This document shows positions 7,039 through 16,399 of a stretch of DNA of 64,000 nucleotides, piece by piece. The notes beneath the pieces were generated by a model. It was not told the origin of the DNA. It was given only the letters and a program-made list of their open reading frames with translations, and searched no databases. The position numbers and the translations under genes were made by a program. Each line of letters opens with the position of its first letter. Within the stretch, counting starts at the first letter, position 1. The DNA comes from Mariniflexile maritimum (GTDB lineage: Bacteria > Bacteroidota > Bacteroidia > Flavobacteriales > Flavobacteriaceae), in the NCBI RefSeq assembly GCF_009746565.1, contig NZ_WRPN01000005.1, forward strand, positions 1 to 64,000, given 5' to 3'.

Positions 7039-10000
7039 ATGAATTTGATCAGGTTTTTAATTTTGAAATACACGCAATACACGACACTGTTTTTTCTGAT
7101 GGCGGTTATTACGGTTTCTAATGGGCAAAACGAAGTAAAGGAACATAAGAATTTAAAATTTAAACATTTTTCTTTAACCGAAGGGTTATCGCAAAGTTCG
7201 GTATTGTGTATTCTACAAGATAAAAAGGGCTTTTTTTGGTTTGGAACACGGGATGGGTTGAATAAATATGATGGACATACCTTTACAACCTATAGGCATA
7301 ACTCGCAAGACCCTAGTAGCATAAGCAACAGTTTTATAAAATCTTTATTTGAAGATGAAACTGGCACTTTGTGGGTTGGAACCATGAATGGGTTGAACAA
7401 ATACCTGCCAGATACCGATGGCTTCGAACGCTTTAAATATGCCAGCGCCAAAACCTATTTTAATAATAAATCGAATAACGAAATTTGGAGCATCGTTTCA
7501 AAAGAGAAAGGTTATTTATGGTTGGGCACCAATTACGGTCTGGAAAAATTTAGTATAAAATCAAACGATATTACACGTTTTTTAGTGCAAAATGAAACCA
7601 CTAATACTGTTTCAAATAACAACATACGTTCCTTATTAATTACAAAAGACAAAAATTTATGGATTTGCAACAGCAAGTCTATCGACGTCTATAACCCAAA
7701 CACAAAAACGTTTAAACATTACGAATATCCTCAAACAACGCTTAAAGTAATTAATCTCAATTATATTCCGGTGCTTTATCAAGATAAAGATGCTAATTTG
7801 TGGCTGGGTTATAAAGACGGACTTATGGTGTTCAACAAAAAAAGCAATGTTTTTCAACCTTATCGTATAAATTCCAACGGAATAAACCAAATTACAGATG
7901 AAGTAAGAAGCATTCGTCAAGATTCTTTAGGAAATTTATGGGTTGGAACTTATGAAGGTTTGTATATAATTAATAGCGATAAAAGCAGCATCTCCCATTA
8001 TGTACATGATGAAAACGAACCAAATAGTTTAAGTCAAAATTCCGTTTATCAAATATTTGAAGACACCAAAGGCGATATTTGGATTGGCACTTACCTAGGA
8101 GGCATAAATTATTACGACCGTAGTTTCGATTTATTCAAGCATTTTTCGGCAGGCACCAATAAATCAAAGTTAAGCTATAAAGTTGTAAGTGCCATTATTG
8201 AAGACCCCGAGCGCAACTTATGGATTGGTACTGAAGGTGGCGGTATCAATTTTTACGATAGAAAAACGGGCCTTTTTGAATATTACCAACATAACGACAA
8301 CCCCAATAGCCTGAGCACAAACAATGTGAAATCCATGATACGCACCCGAAGCGGAAATTTCTGGATTGGAACGCACGATGGCGGCCTTAATTTTTTAAAC
8401 CCTAAAATAAAACCTTTCAAGTTTGAAAAATATAAATATATATTTGGAAACACTAATAGCTTAAGTAATAATCGGGTCATAGCCTTGTATGAAGATTACC
8501 AAAATAATATTTGGATAGGAACTTCTGGCGGTGGTTTAAACGTTATGGATGTTTCAACAAAAACCATAATCCGTATTCCCGATCCTTCGAACGCTTTAAG
8601 CAATTTGGTGTATAGTATTTCAAAAACCTCAAGCAAGGATACCCTTTTGATAGCTGGAGATAAGGGATTGGCTAAGTTTAATTTAAAGACATATAAATTC
8701 GTTCCTTTAGATTATAAAAACAATCAGAGCGTCTATGATTTTAACGCAACACTCTATGCTTACGAAGATCCTTCAAAAAACCTCTGGATCGCCACCGAAG
8801 GGGATGGTTTGTACTTTTATAATACCAATTCTAAAAAAAGCATAAAATATGGTATTTCCAATGGGTTGCCAAACGAGGTTATATATGGTATTTTACCTTC
8901 CGATAACAATACGCTATGGTTAAGTACCAACCATGGGTTAAGCAGGTTGAACCTAAAAACGCAACAATTTAAAAACTTTGATGTTTCCGACGGACTTATA
9001 GGCGATGAATTTAATTTTGGTGCTTTTATAAAATTACGAAATGGTAACCTTATGTTTGGCGGTACCATTGGCATCGATTATTTCAACCCTCAAGATATTA
9101 TGGAAAATGCCTTTGTGCCACCCGTATCCATAACGTCTATATTAGTAAACAACAAACCGTTTTTGGACAAAAACCATGCTAAAAATGAAATAACGCTTAC
9201 ACACAACCAAAATGTATTCAGCTTTAATTTTGTGGCCTTGAGTTATTCGCAACCCAAAAAAAACCAATATGCCTATAAATTAGAAGGTTTTGATGAAGAC
9301 TGGAATTATATTGGAAACAAAAAATCGGCTACCTATACAAACCTTGATGCAGGCGAGTACGTTTTCAAGGTCAAAGCGTCCAATAGTGATGGGGTATGGA
9401 ATGAAACGGGCGCATCTATAAACGTGAACATCCAACCAGCACCCTGGAAAACCTGGTGGGCCTATGTTTTATATGCCATGGCGATATTGGGCGTTCTGTT
9501 AATAATTAGAAAGTACAGTCTTATACGAATCCATGAAAAAAACCAACTAAAGCAAGAACGTCTTGAAAAGGAACGTATTGAAGAAATCAACCAAATGAAA
9601 TTGCGCTTGTTTACCAATATTTCCCATGATTTTAGAACCCCGTTAACTTTAATTATCGGCCCATTGGAGCGCATGTTGAGTCAAAAAATAGGCAATGATT
9701 TTATACAAAAACAACATGAAATCATGCACAGAAATGCCAGTGTGCTCTTGCAGCTCATTAATCAGCTATTGGATTTCAGAAAAAGTGAAGCAGGCAAACT
9801 TCAGTTAAATGCCTCAAATAGCAACATAGTTCCTTTTATTGAAAACATTAAACTGTCTTTTGAGGAATTGGCAAGGGTACGGCAAATAACTTACACCTTC
9901 AATGCGCCAACTGAGCCTATTTTTATGTGGTTCGACAAAATAAACCTTAAAAAGGTAGTGTTCAATTTATTGTCCAATGCCTTCAAATTCACGCCCGATG

Positions 10001-11217
10001 CTGGTGAAATTTCAATAACATTAAGCACTACAACCAAAAAAATAAAAAAAGGGAAACCTAAAGATTATTTAAAATTGGTAGTAAACGATAGCGGTAGGGG
10101 CATTCCAGAAAAAAGTCTAAAAGCGGTATTTGAAAGGTATTACCAAGTTGGGCAGGACGACAATACCCGGTCTGGAACAGGTATCGGTTTGGCGTTAACT
10201 AAAAATTTGGTGGCACTACACCATGGCATTATCAAGGCAAAAAGTATTGAGGGCAGTGGCACTACCTTTACGGTACTGTTGCCTTTGGGCGACCAGCATT
10301 TAAAGGAAAATGAAAAGATTAGTGAAGGGGCCGAAGCGCAAAACGATACGGCATTTTATTCTGAAACACCCAATTTTTTGGTCAAATCGGTTATTTCAAA
10401 TGAAGTACAGGAAGAAGCAACAAAAGTTGACACGTCCAAACCTACCCTTTTAGTGGTTGAAGATAATGCCGAGGTACGAACGTTTATAAAGAATATCTTC
10501 AGCAACGATAAAAATGTATTAGAGGCTGAAAACGGTGAAATTGCCATAGAAATAGCCAAAAACAACAGCATCGATTTAATTATAAGCGACGTTATGATGC
10601 CCATAATGGATGGAATGGAACTATGCGAAACCATAAAATCCAATATACTAACCAGTCATATTCCAGTATTGCTTTTAACTGCCAAAACATCTGAAGAAGC
10701 TCAAAAAGAAGGGTTTGCACATGGGGCCGATGCGTACATTACAAAGCCTTTTAATACCGATTTGTTAGTGTTACGGGTTAACAATATATTGCGCTCCAGA
10801 AAAAAACTCATTGAAAAATTTAAAAAAGAGCGTATCCTAGAGCCTTCGGAACTCACCGCCACATCAACCGATGAGCTGTTTTTGCAAAAAGCCATCGACC
10901 TGATAGAAAAAAACATGTCCAGCGCCGAGTTTTCCATCAACGATTTCATCAAGGAAATGGGCATGAGCCGTTCGGTTTTGTACCGCAAGTTAAAAGCCCT
11001 TACCGATCAATCCATCACCGAATTCATTAGAACCATCAAACTTAAAAGGGCCGGACAACTTATTTTGCAATCGCAATTAAGCATTTCTGAAATTGCCTTC
11101 GATTTGGGCTTCAACGATTTGAAACATTTCAGGAAATCGTTCCAAAAACTATTCAACGAGCTCCCTTCCGAGTACCGACAAAAGCATACTTCAAAAGAAA
11201 CGGACAACGGGGCATAA
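7039..11217 (+). CDS. Hybrid two-component system (HTCS) sensor-regulator for polysaccharide sensing
   Basis: A 1392-residue single-protein signalling system. After a signal/anchor sequence (about 1-30) come about 14 Reg_prop-type repeats, seen as W(F/V/L/I)GTxxGLxxx motifs up to about residue 690. They should form two seven-bladed periplasmic propellers. A Y_Y_Y domain (about 720-800) and a membrane helix (about 806-825, WWAYVLYAMAILGVLLII) follow. The cytoplasmic part has HisKA with NISHDFRTPLTLI (His863), an ATPase domain (GTGIGLALTKNLV), a receiver with Asp1184 in SDVMMPIMDG, and an AraC-type HTH (about 1290-1385). In Bacteroides, HTCS of this build bind unsaturated GAG disaccharides in the periplasm and activate the lyase/susCD genes. 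Its place before susC/D and PL8 fits that role. The C-rich direct repeats before four units here are the likely AraC-domain targets. Confidence 0.95.
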   Translation: MNLIRFLILKYTQYTTLFFLMAVITVSNGQNEVKEHKNLKFKHFSLTEGLSQSSVLCILQDKKGFFWFGTRDGLNKYDGHTFTTYRHNSQDPSSISNSFIKSLFEDETGTLWVGTMNGLNKYLPDTDGFERFKYASAKTYFNNKSNNEIWSIVSKEKGYLWLGTNYGLEKFSIKSNDITRFLVQNETTNTVSNNNIRSLLITKDKNLWICNSKSIDVYNPNTKTFKHYEYPQTTLKVINLNYIPVLYQDKDANLWLGYKDGLMVFNKKSNVFQPYRINSNGINQITDEVRSIRQDSLGNLWVGTYEGLYIINSDKSSISHYVHDENEPNSLSQNSVYQIFEDTKGDIWIGTYLGGINYYDRSFDLFKHFSAGTNKSKLSYKVVSAIIEDPERNLWIGTEGGGINFYDRKTGLFEYYQHNDNPNSLSTNNVKSMIRTRSGNFWIGTHDGGLNFLNPKIKPFKFEKYKYIFGNTNSLSNNRVIALYEDYQNNIWIGTSGGGLNVMDVSTKTIIRIPDPSNALSNLVYSISKTSSKDTLLIAGDKGLAKFNLKTYKFVPLDYKNNQSVYDFNATLYAYEDPSKNLWIATEGDGLYFYNTNSKKSIKYGISNGLPNEVIYGILPSDNNTLWLSTNHGLSRLNLKTQQFKNFDVSDGLIGDEFNFGAFIKLRNGNLMFGGTIGIDYFNPQDIMENAFVPPVSITSILVNNKPFLDKNHAKNEITLTHNQNVFSFNFVALSYSQPKKNQYAYKLEGFDEDWNYIGNKKSATYTNLDAGEYVFKVKASNSDGVWNETGASINVNIQPAPWKTWWAYVLYAMAILGVLLIIRKYSLIRIHEKNQLKQERLEKERIEEINQMKLRLFTNISHDFRTPLTLIIGPLERMLSQKIGNDFIQKQHEIMHRNASVLLQLINQLLDFRKSEAGKLQLNASNSNIVPFIENIKLSFEELARVRQITYTFNAPTEPIFMWFDKINLKKVVFNLLSNAFKFTPDAGEISITLSTTTKKIKKGKPKDYLKLVVNDSGRGIPEKSLKAVFERYYQVGQDDNTRSGTGIGLALTKNLVALHHGIIKAKSIEGSGTTFTVLLPLGDQHLKENEKISEGAEAQNDTAFYSETPNFLVKSVISNEVQEEATKVDTSKPTLLVVEDNAEVRTFIKNIFSNDKNVLEAENGEIAIEIAKNNSIDLIISDVMMPIMDGMELCETIKSNILTSHIPVLLLTAKTSEEAQKEGFAHGADAYITKPFNTDLLVLRVNNILRSRKKLIEKFKKERILEPSELTATSTDELFLQKAIDLIEKNMSSAEFSINDFIKEMGMSRSVLYRKLKALTDQSITEFIRTIKLKRAGQLILQSQLSISEIAFDLGFNDLKHFRKSFQKLFNELPSEYRQKHTSKETDNGA

Positions 11218-11334
11218 GCCATCATTTCTTAAAGTTTAAAAAAATGACTCTTACAAACAAAAAAATAAGGAATTTGTTTTAATAGGGCTTAACCTTCTGT
11301 AAATCAAGCATCATAAAAATAAACTGAACAGATA

Positions 11335-11371
11335 CCCCCAGTTCAAAGAACGTTGCAGCCCCCTAAGATTG
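11335..11371 (+). promoter_or_regulatory. C-rich bipartite repeat, candidate HTCS site, susC 1
   Basis: CCCCC at 11335-11339 and again at 11359-11363, 24 bp apart, with GAACG between them and TAAGATTG after the second. The second block starts 72 bp before the susC 1 ATG. The same arrangement (C-run, about 8-9 bases, GAAnG-like core, C-run) occurs before 20405, 28416 and 33477, and CCCCTAAGATTG recurs exactly before susC 2. Two tandem half-sites about two helical turns apart are usual for AraC-type regulators. Confidence 0.6.
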
Positions 11372-11430
11372 TAGTTGATATTTTTAATTTTACATAAAAT
11401 TTATTACTGTAATCAAACTAAACAACAAAA

Positions 11431-14400
11431 ATGAAAAAACATTTTAAACTATTGTTAACCCAACCAAAAAACAAAAAGCTCATTGTGTTCATGCTTTTGT
11501 GTATGGCATTAAGCAGTGTGCGAACTCATGCGCAAGTAAAAACCGTTACAGGCGTTATTACAGATGAAGTAGGGCTTCCATTACCGGGCGCCAACGTGCT
11601 TGAAAAAGGTACCCAAAATGGTGCTATAACCGATTTCGATGGTAGATATTCAATAAAAGCGATGCCAAATTCAAAATTGGTCATTAGCTATATCGGGTAC
11701 AAAACAATTGAAGTAGCTGTGGGCGGTCAAACTACCATAAACGCAAGTTTAGCGCCCGACATGCAACAACTCGATGATGTTGTGGTTGTTGGCTACGGAA
11801 CTGTGCGCAAAAAAGACTTAACAGGTTCGGTGGCATCGGTAAAAATGGAGAAATTAATTGAGGCTCCCGTAGCGAACTTCGACCAAGCTTTGGCAGGTCG
11901 TGTGGCAGGTGTTCAAGTAAATTCTACCAGCGGCGAACCTGGTTCGGGCATGGAAATTACCATACGTGGTGGCAATACCGTAAATGGCGATAATTCACCA
12001 CTATATGTATTGGACGGATTTATTATTGAAAATTTTAACCCCGGTATTTTAAACCCTTCGGACATTCAAAGCATCGATATATTAAAAGATGCTTCGGCAA
12101 CGGCCATTTATGGTGCACGCGGTGCCAACGGTGTGGTGCTTATCACAACCAAACAAGCAAAGTCTGGAAAAACAAAAATTTCTTATGAAACCCGCTTGGA
12201 TGTTAAGAACATTGCTAAAAAACTAGACGTACTTAGTGCATACGAGTTTGTGAAGCTCGCCAACGAAATCAACCCAACAAATACGGTTTCTAAATTTTTT
12301 GTAGATGATAACGGTGCTGTTGTAGGCGGTGTTGAAGATTATAGAAATTCGCCATCGGTTAATTGGCAGGACGATGCTTTTAGAGTGGCATTTTCAAAAT
12401 CACATACCGTTAAAATAGCAAGTGGCAACGATGTAACAAAGTTTGATGCTTCGGTTAACGTGGTCAATGATGAAGGCACCTTACTAAGATCTGATTATAA
12501 TAAGATTAACGGCAGGTTGAATTTAAGGCACAAAATTAATGATAAATTCGATTTAACACTTGCTACCATATATGCCAATACCGAGCTTAACGGACTTGAT
12601 ACCGAAGGAACCGCAACGTATTCGTTTATGCGCAACGTGATTACTTACACCCCAGTAGTGAATAAATTTAAGGACTATGGCGATGCCAACCCTTTGTATG
12701 GAATCAATGTGGCTGAGTTTGACATCAATAATATTTTTAACTGGCATCCCATCGTATCGTTGAACAACGAATATAGAAAAAGGGAAACCAACCAGTTTAT
12801 ATCCAACCTCTCGTTGCGTTATAAAATTTTACCAAGCTTGGTGCTTGAAGTAAAGGGCGCATACAACGGAGATTTTAGGCAAACGGGCATCTTCAACAAC
12901 AGCAATACCGTTTACGGTCGTTTAATCAATCCTATAAACGGTATTAATGGTACCATGGATCACCAAAATTATAAAACCCTTTCCAATACCAATACCTTAA
13001 CCTATACCAAAGGGTTTGGTAAACACGATTTAAGTGTTTTGGTAGGAACCTCATTCAATTCCCGAAAAATAACCAGAACCTTTATTAGGTCGATACAGAT
13101 TCCGCAATATGCTGAAAGCCAAGGCATCAATTCTTTGGATGAAGGCACGCAATCTAGTACAGATGATATAATAGGAAGTGATACTTCCAGAATCCAATCG
13201 CTTTTAGGAAGATTGAACTATTCATATAACGATCGCTATTTATTAACAGCCTCGATACGAAGGGATGGATCTTCAAAATTTGGGCCCGGGCATAACATTG
13301 GGTATTTCCCTTCTTTAGCGGTTTCATGGAAAGCAGAAGAGGAACAATTTATAAAAAACCTAGACTTTATTTCACAATTGAAATTTAAGGCAGGGTATGG
13401 TAAAACAGGAAACGATAGAATTCCCGGAGATGCAAGGTTTGACCTGTTCAATTCAAATTTGGCCTCTTATTTTATAAATGGTATTGAAATATTGGGACAA
13501 CGCCCATCTTCAAGCGGCGCCAATCCAGAAGTAGAATGGGAAACCACTTCGCAATACAATGCAGGTGTCGATTTGGGGTTGTTTAAAGGCCGCATTTCGT
13601 TAGCTGCCGAGGTTTATGAAAAAACAACCAACGATTTGCTTATCAATGCAGATACGCCCCCATCTCTCGGTGTTAGTTCCGTATGGAAAAATAGCGGTTC
13701 GGTAAGGAATAGAGGACTGGAATTCTCGTTAAATACCATCAATGTAAATTCAAAAAACTTTAAATGGACCACCGATTTTAATATTTCATTCAACAAAAAC
13801 GAAATCATGTCGCTTCCAGATGGTAAGCCTATTTATGGCAACCCAAGATATTACCAACGCTATTCTTCCAATCAATTTATTGTTGAAGAGGGCAAACCTT
13901 TGGGCAATATGTTCGGGTATGTTTCTGATGGCGTGTATCAACCAGACGATTTTGTTAATTACGATCCAAATTCATCAACTCACACTTTAAAACCGGGACA
14001 ACCTAGTTATAAATTGGCACACCAACCAGGAGACGAAAAATATAAGGATTTAACAGGTGATGGAAAAATTACGGCTAATGATAAAACCATTATTGGTAAC
14101 GGGCTCGCTAAACATTTTGGTGGCTTAGGAAACACGTTTTCTTATAAAGGTTTCCAATTAAGCGCCTTTTTTCAATGGTCGTACGGAAACGATATTATGA
14201 ATGCCAATAGATTGGTTTTTGAAGAATTGGCCTATGAAGGTCAAAACCAATACGCTACTGTAACCAACAGATGGACGCCAGATAACCAAAACACTACCAT
14301 GTTTAGGGCTAAAGGAAGAGGTTTTGAAGATTTATCATCAAGGGTTATTGAAGATGGTTCTTATATCCGTTTAAAAACCGTAAACCTGTCTTACGATTTT

Positions 14401-14598
14401 GCAAAGGATGTGGTTAAAAAATTAAATTTAAGCACCTTGTCTTTATACATATCGGCACAAAACTTAATTACTTGGACCAATTACAGTGGTTTCGACCCAG
14501 ATGTTTCGGTAAATAGTTCGGCAATTATGCCGGGGGTAGATTATTCTTCCTACCCAATCAACAAAACCTTTAGTCTTGGTTTAAACGTATCATTTTAA
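11431..14598 (+). CDS. SusC-like TonB-dependent receptor (pair 1)
   Basis: A 1055-residue outer-membrane transporter for imported oligosaccharides. It has an N-terminal signal peptide (about 1-35), a carboxypeptidase-D-like regulatory domain (GVITDEVGLPLPGANVLEKG, about 39-110), the region before the plug with VVVVGYGTVRKKDLTGS, a plug domain ending near ARGANGVVLITTK, and a long beta-barrel finishing in an aromatic residue (LGLNVSF). The length is normal for SusC. The SusD-like gene follows 107 bp downstream, and the two should make one complex with SusD as lid. It lies directly downstream of the HTCS gene with the C-rich repeat in its promoter. The adjacent chondroitinase-like lyase suggests that the cargo is sulfated GAG oligosaccharides. 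Substrate is inference from context. Confidence 0.95.
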   Translation: MKKHFKLLLTQPKNKKLIVFMLLCMALSSVRTHAQVKTVTGVITDEVGLPLPGANVLEKGTQNGAITDFDGRYSIKAMPNSKLVISYIGYKTIEVAVGGQTTINASLAPDMQQLDDVVVVGYGTVRKKDLTGSVASVKMEKLIEAPVANFDQALAGRVAGVQVNSTSGEPGSGMEITIRGGNTVNGDNSPLYVLDGFIIENFNPGILNPSDIQSIDILKDASATAIYGARGANGVVLITTKQAKSGKTKISYETRLDVKNIAKKLDVLSAYEFVKLANEINPTNTVSKFFVDDNGAVVGGVEDYRNSPSVNWQDDAFRVAFSKSHTVKIASGNDVTKFDASVNVVNDEGTLLRSDYNKINGRLNLRHKINDKFDLTLATIYANTELNGLDTEGTATYSFMRNVITYTPVVNKFKDYGDANPLYGINVAEFDINNIFNWHPIVSLNNEYRKRETNQFISNLSLRYKILPSLVLEVKGAYNGDFRQTGIFNNSNTVYGRLINPINGINGTMDHQNYKTLSNTNTLTYTKGFGKHDLSVLVGTSFNSRKITRTFIRSIQIPQYAESQGINSLDEGTQSSTDDIIGSDTSRIQSLLGRLNYSYNDRYLLTASIRRDGSSKFGPGHNIGYFPSLAVSWKAEEEQFIKNLDFISQLKFKAGYGKTGNDRIPGDARFDLFNSNLASYFINGIEILGQRPSSSGANPEVEWETTSQYNAGVDLGLFKGRISLAAEVYEKTTNDLLINADTPPSLGVSSVWKNSGSVRNRGLEFSLNTINVNSKNFKWTTDFNISFNKNEIMSLPDGKPIYGNPRYYQRYSSNQFIVEEGKPLGNMFGYVSDGVYQPDDFVNYDPNSSTHTLKPGQPSYKLAHQPGDEKYKDLTGDGKITANDKTIIGNGLAKHFGGLGNTFSYKGFQLSAFFQWSYGNDIMNANRLVFEELAYEGQNQYATVTNRWTPDNQNTTMFRAKGRGFEDLSSRVIEDGSYIRLKTVNLSYDFAKDVVKKLNLSTLSLYISAQNLITWTNYSGFDPDVSVNSSAIMPGVDYSSYPINKTFSLGLNVSF

Positions 14599-14705
14599 AA
14601 ACAAATAACACAGAAACAAGAAACTTCCATAACCAAATTTCAATACTTAAGTAATGATTATGTGGAAGAACCTTGTGAACGTTAAAAAACAAATAATATA
14701 AACAC

Positions 14706-16295
14706 ATGAAAACGAAATTTTTAATAATAACAATCGTTGGTTTGTTGTTCGTTCAGAGTTGCGACAACAAACTGGACATATTGCCAGAAGACGGTATTGG
14801 CTCGTCAACACTATATCAAAATGAAGCAGGTGCACTTGCGGGCCTTATGGGTGTTTACAGTCGCGTGGTGTGGGCTTATCGCGAGTCGGTTATTAATGCC
14901 ATGTACCCTTCGGCAGCAACCGATGAAGCGTTTGAAAACCGAACAGGTTTAAGGTTTTATGTTGAAAATAATGGCACCAGTAGCAGCCAGGATATTCTAG
15001 CTTCGTGGGCCATATTATACGAAGGGGTAAATGCAGCAAACATTATGTTGGTTGAGGTTGCCAATTCTACGGGGCTCACAGAGGCCCAAAAAGTGGCATT
15101 TAGTGCAGAAGCTCGTTTTATAAGAGCCTTTCTGTACCTTGATTTACAGAAGAATTTTGGAGGTATTGATGGTATTCCTTTACCCACCGAAGCAACATTA
15201 AAGCAATTATTGCCCCGTACCAAAGGCGTGGAAGTATATAACCAAATTTTTGCCGATTTAGAATATGCCGAACAAAATTTAAAAAGCATCCAAGAGGTTA
15301 CCCCGGGTAGAGCAAGTAAAGAAGCGGCACAAGGGCTATTGGCAAGAGCGTGTTTGTACAGGGCAGGAAAACCATTTACCAACGATGGCGATTACTACAC
15401 AAAAGCAAGAGATTGGGCTAAAAAAATAACCGATAACCCATATTTTAAATTAAACCCGAGTTATGAAGATGTTTTTAACAAACTCGCAAAAGAACAATAC
15501 GACACCAAGGAAGTACTCTTTCAAATAGGCTTTTTCTTTGGTAATCAAGACCAAAACCAATCTAGTAAAATTGGTTCTACAATAGGTCTGCGAGTAGATG
15601 ATGGTTCATGCCATAATAGAGGCTATGGTTTGTTTTCGGCTACCATTACCTTAACTAATGCTTATAGAAGCGACCCAACCGATGAGCGAGGTTTATGGAA
15701 CGTATCGCCATTTTATATTGCCAATAACAATAACTGCGGCTTTAAAACCGAAGTCAATCAGTTTAAATATCCAGCATCAAAATACCGTCGTTTGTTAGAA
15801 AGTGGGGGTACGGGTAGTTACGGCCCACACCATTGGCCCGTGTTGCGTTTTTCAGATGTCTTGTTGATGTATGCTGAAGCTGAAAACCAATTAACCCCCG
15901 GGTCGTCCTTGGCATTGGCAGCTGTTAACAAAGTACGCAACCGAGCAAAGGCAACCCCGTTTTTAACCATAAACGAAGCCAAAATTCAAGAAGAAAGACG
16001 ATTGGAATTGTGTTTTGAAGGATTGCGCCGATACGATTTGGTACGTTGGGGCATCTTCCAGCAAAAAGTAACCGAAACGGTAAACGCAATGCGCGCTGCC
16101 GATGGTTCGACAAATACCGATTGGCCACTTTACGGTACAGGATCGCCTGCTACAAGAAAAAACACCTTAACCGGTTTGGATTATTATTTTGAAGGTTACC
16201 TAAATTATGATGATAGCAAACACCAATTGCTCCCCATACCAGAGCAAGAAATGGGCGCTAATGATTTGATACAAAACCAAAACCCTAATTGGTAG
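14706..16295 (+). CDS. SusD/RagB-like surface glycan-binding lipoprotein (pair 1)
   Basis: A 529-residue lipoprotein with lipobox LLFVQSC (Cys19), followed by the SusD-typical start CDNKLDILPEDGIGSSTLY. Tetratricopeptide-like helices form the N-terminal half (for example KVAFSAEARFIRAFLYLDLQ), and the C-terminal RagB/SusD signature includes VLRFSDVLLMYAEAENQL and ERRLELCFEGLRRYDLVRWG. It is the surface lid of the SusC partner encoded just upstream and binds the glycan before import. A rho-independent terminator follows, separating susCD from the lyase gene, so levels of transporter and enzyme can differ. Assignment to the family is firm. The exact ligand is inferred from the adjacent lyase. 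Confidence 0.95.
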   Translation: MKTKFLIITIVGLLFVQSCDNKLDILPEDGIGSSTLYQNEAGALAGLMGVYSRVVWAYRESVINAMYPSAATDEAFENRTGLRFYVENNGTSSSQDILASWAILYEGVNAANIMLVEVANSTGLTEAQKVAFSAEARFIRAFLYLDLQKNFGGIDGIPLPTEATLKQLLPRTKGVEVYNQIFADLEYAEQNLKSIQEVTPGRASKEAAQGLLARACLYRAGKPFTNDGDYYTKARDWAKKITDNPYFKLNPSYEDVFNKLAKEQYDTKEVLFQIGFFFGNQDQNQSSKIGSTIGLRVDDGSCHNRGYGLFSATITLTNAYRSDPTDERGLWNVSPFYIANNNNCGFKTEVNQFKYPASKYRRLLESGGTGSYGPHHWPVLRFSDVLLMYAEAENQLTPGSSLALAAVNKVRNRAKATPFLTINEAKIQEERRLELCFEGLRRYDLVRWGIFQQKVTETVNAMRAADGSTNTDWPLYGTGSPATRKNTLTGLDYYFEGYLNYDDSKHQLLPIPEQEMGANDLIQNQNPNW

Positions 16296-16314
16296 AATTT
16301 TATTGAAAAAAAAT

Positions 16315-16365
16315 AAAATCCCCAAGCCGTTACTGAAAATATGTATTGGTATTGGGGATTTTTTT
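16315..16365 (+). terminator. Rho-independent terminator/attenuator between susD 1 and the PL8 gene
   Basis: An 11-bp stem, AAAATCCCCAA (16315-16325) with TTGGGGATTTT (16352-16362), a 26-base loop and a continuing T-run. It lies 20 bp after susD and ends 35 bp before the lyase ATG, so it may stop susCD transcription or allow partial read-through. Confidence 0.8.
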
Positions 16366-16399
16366 GATAAAATAAAAACACAATTTTAAAACGTTAATT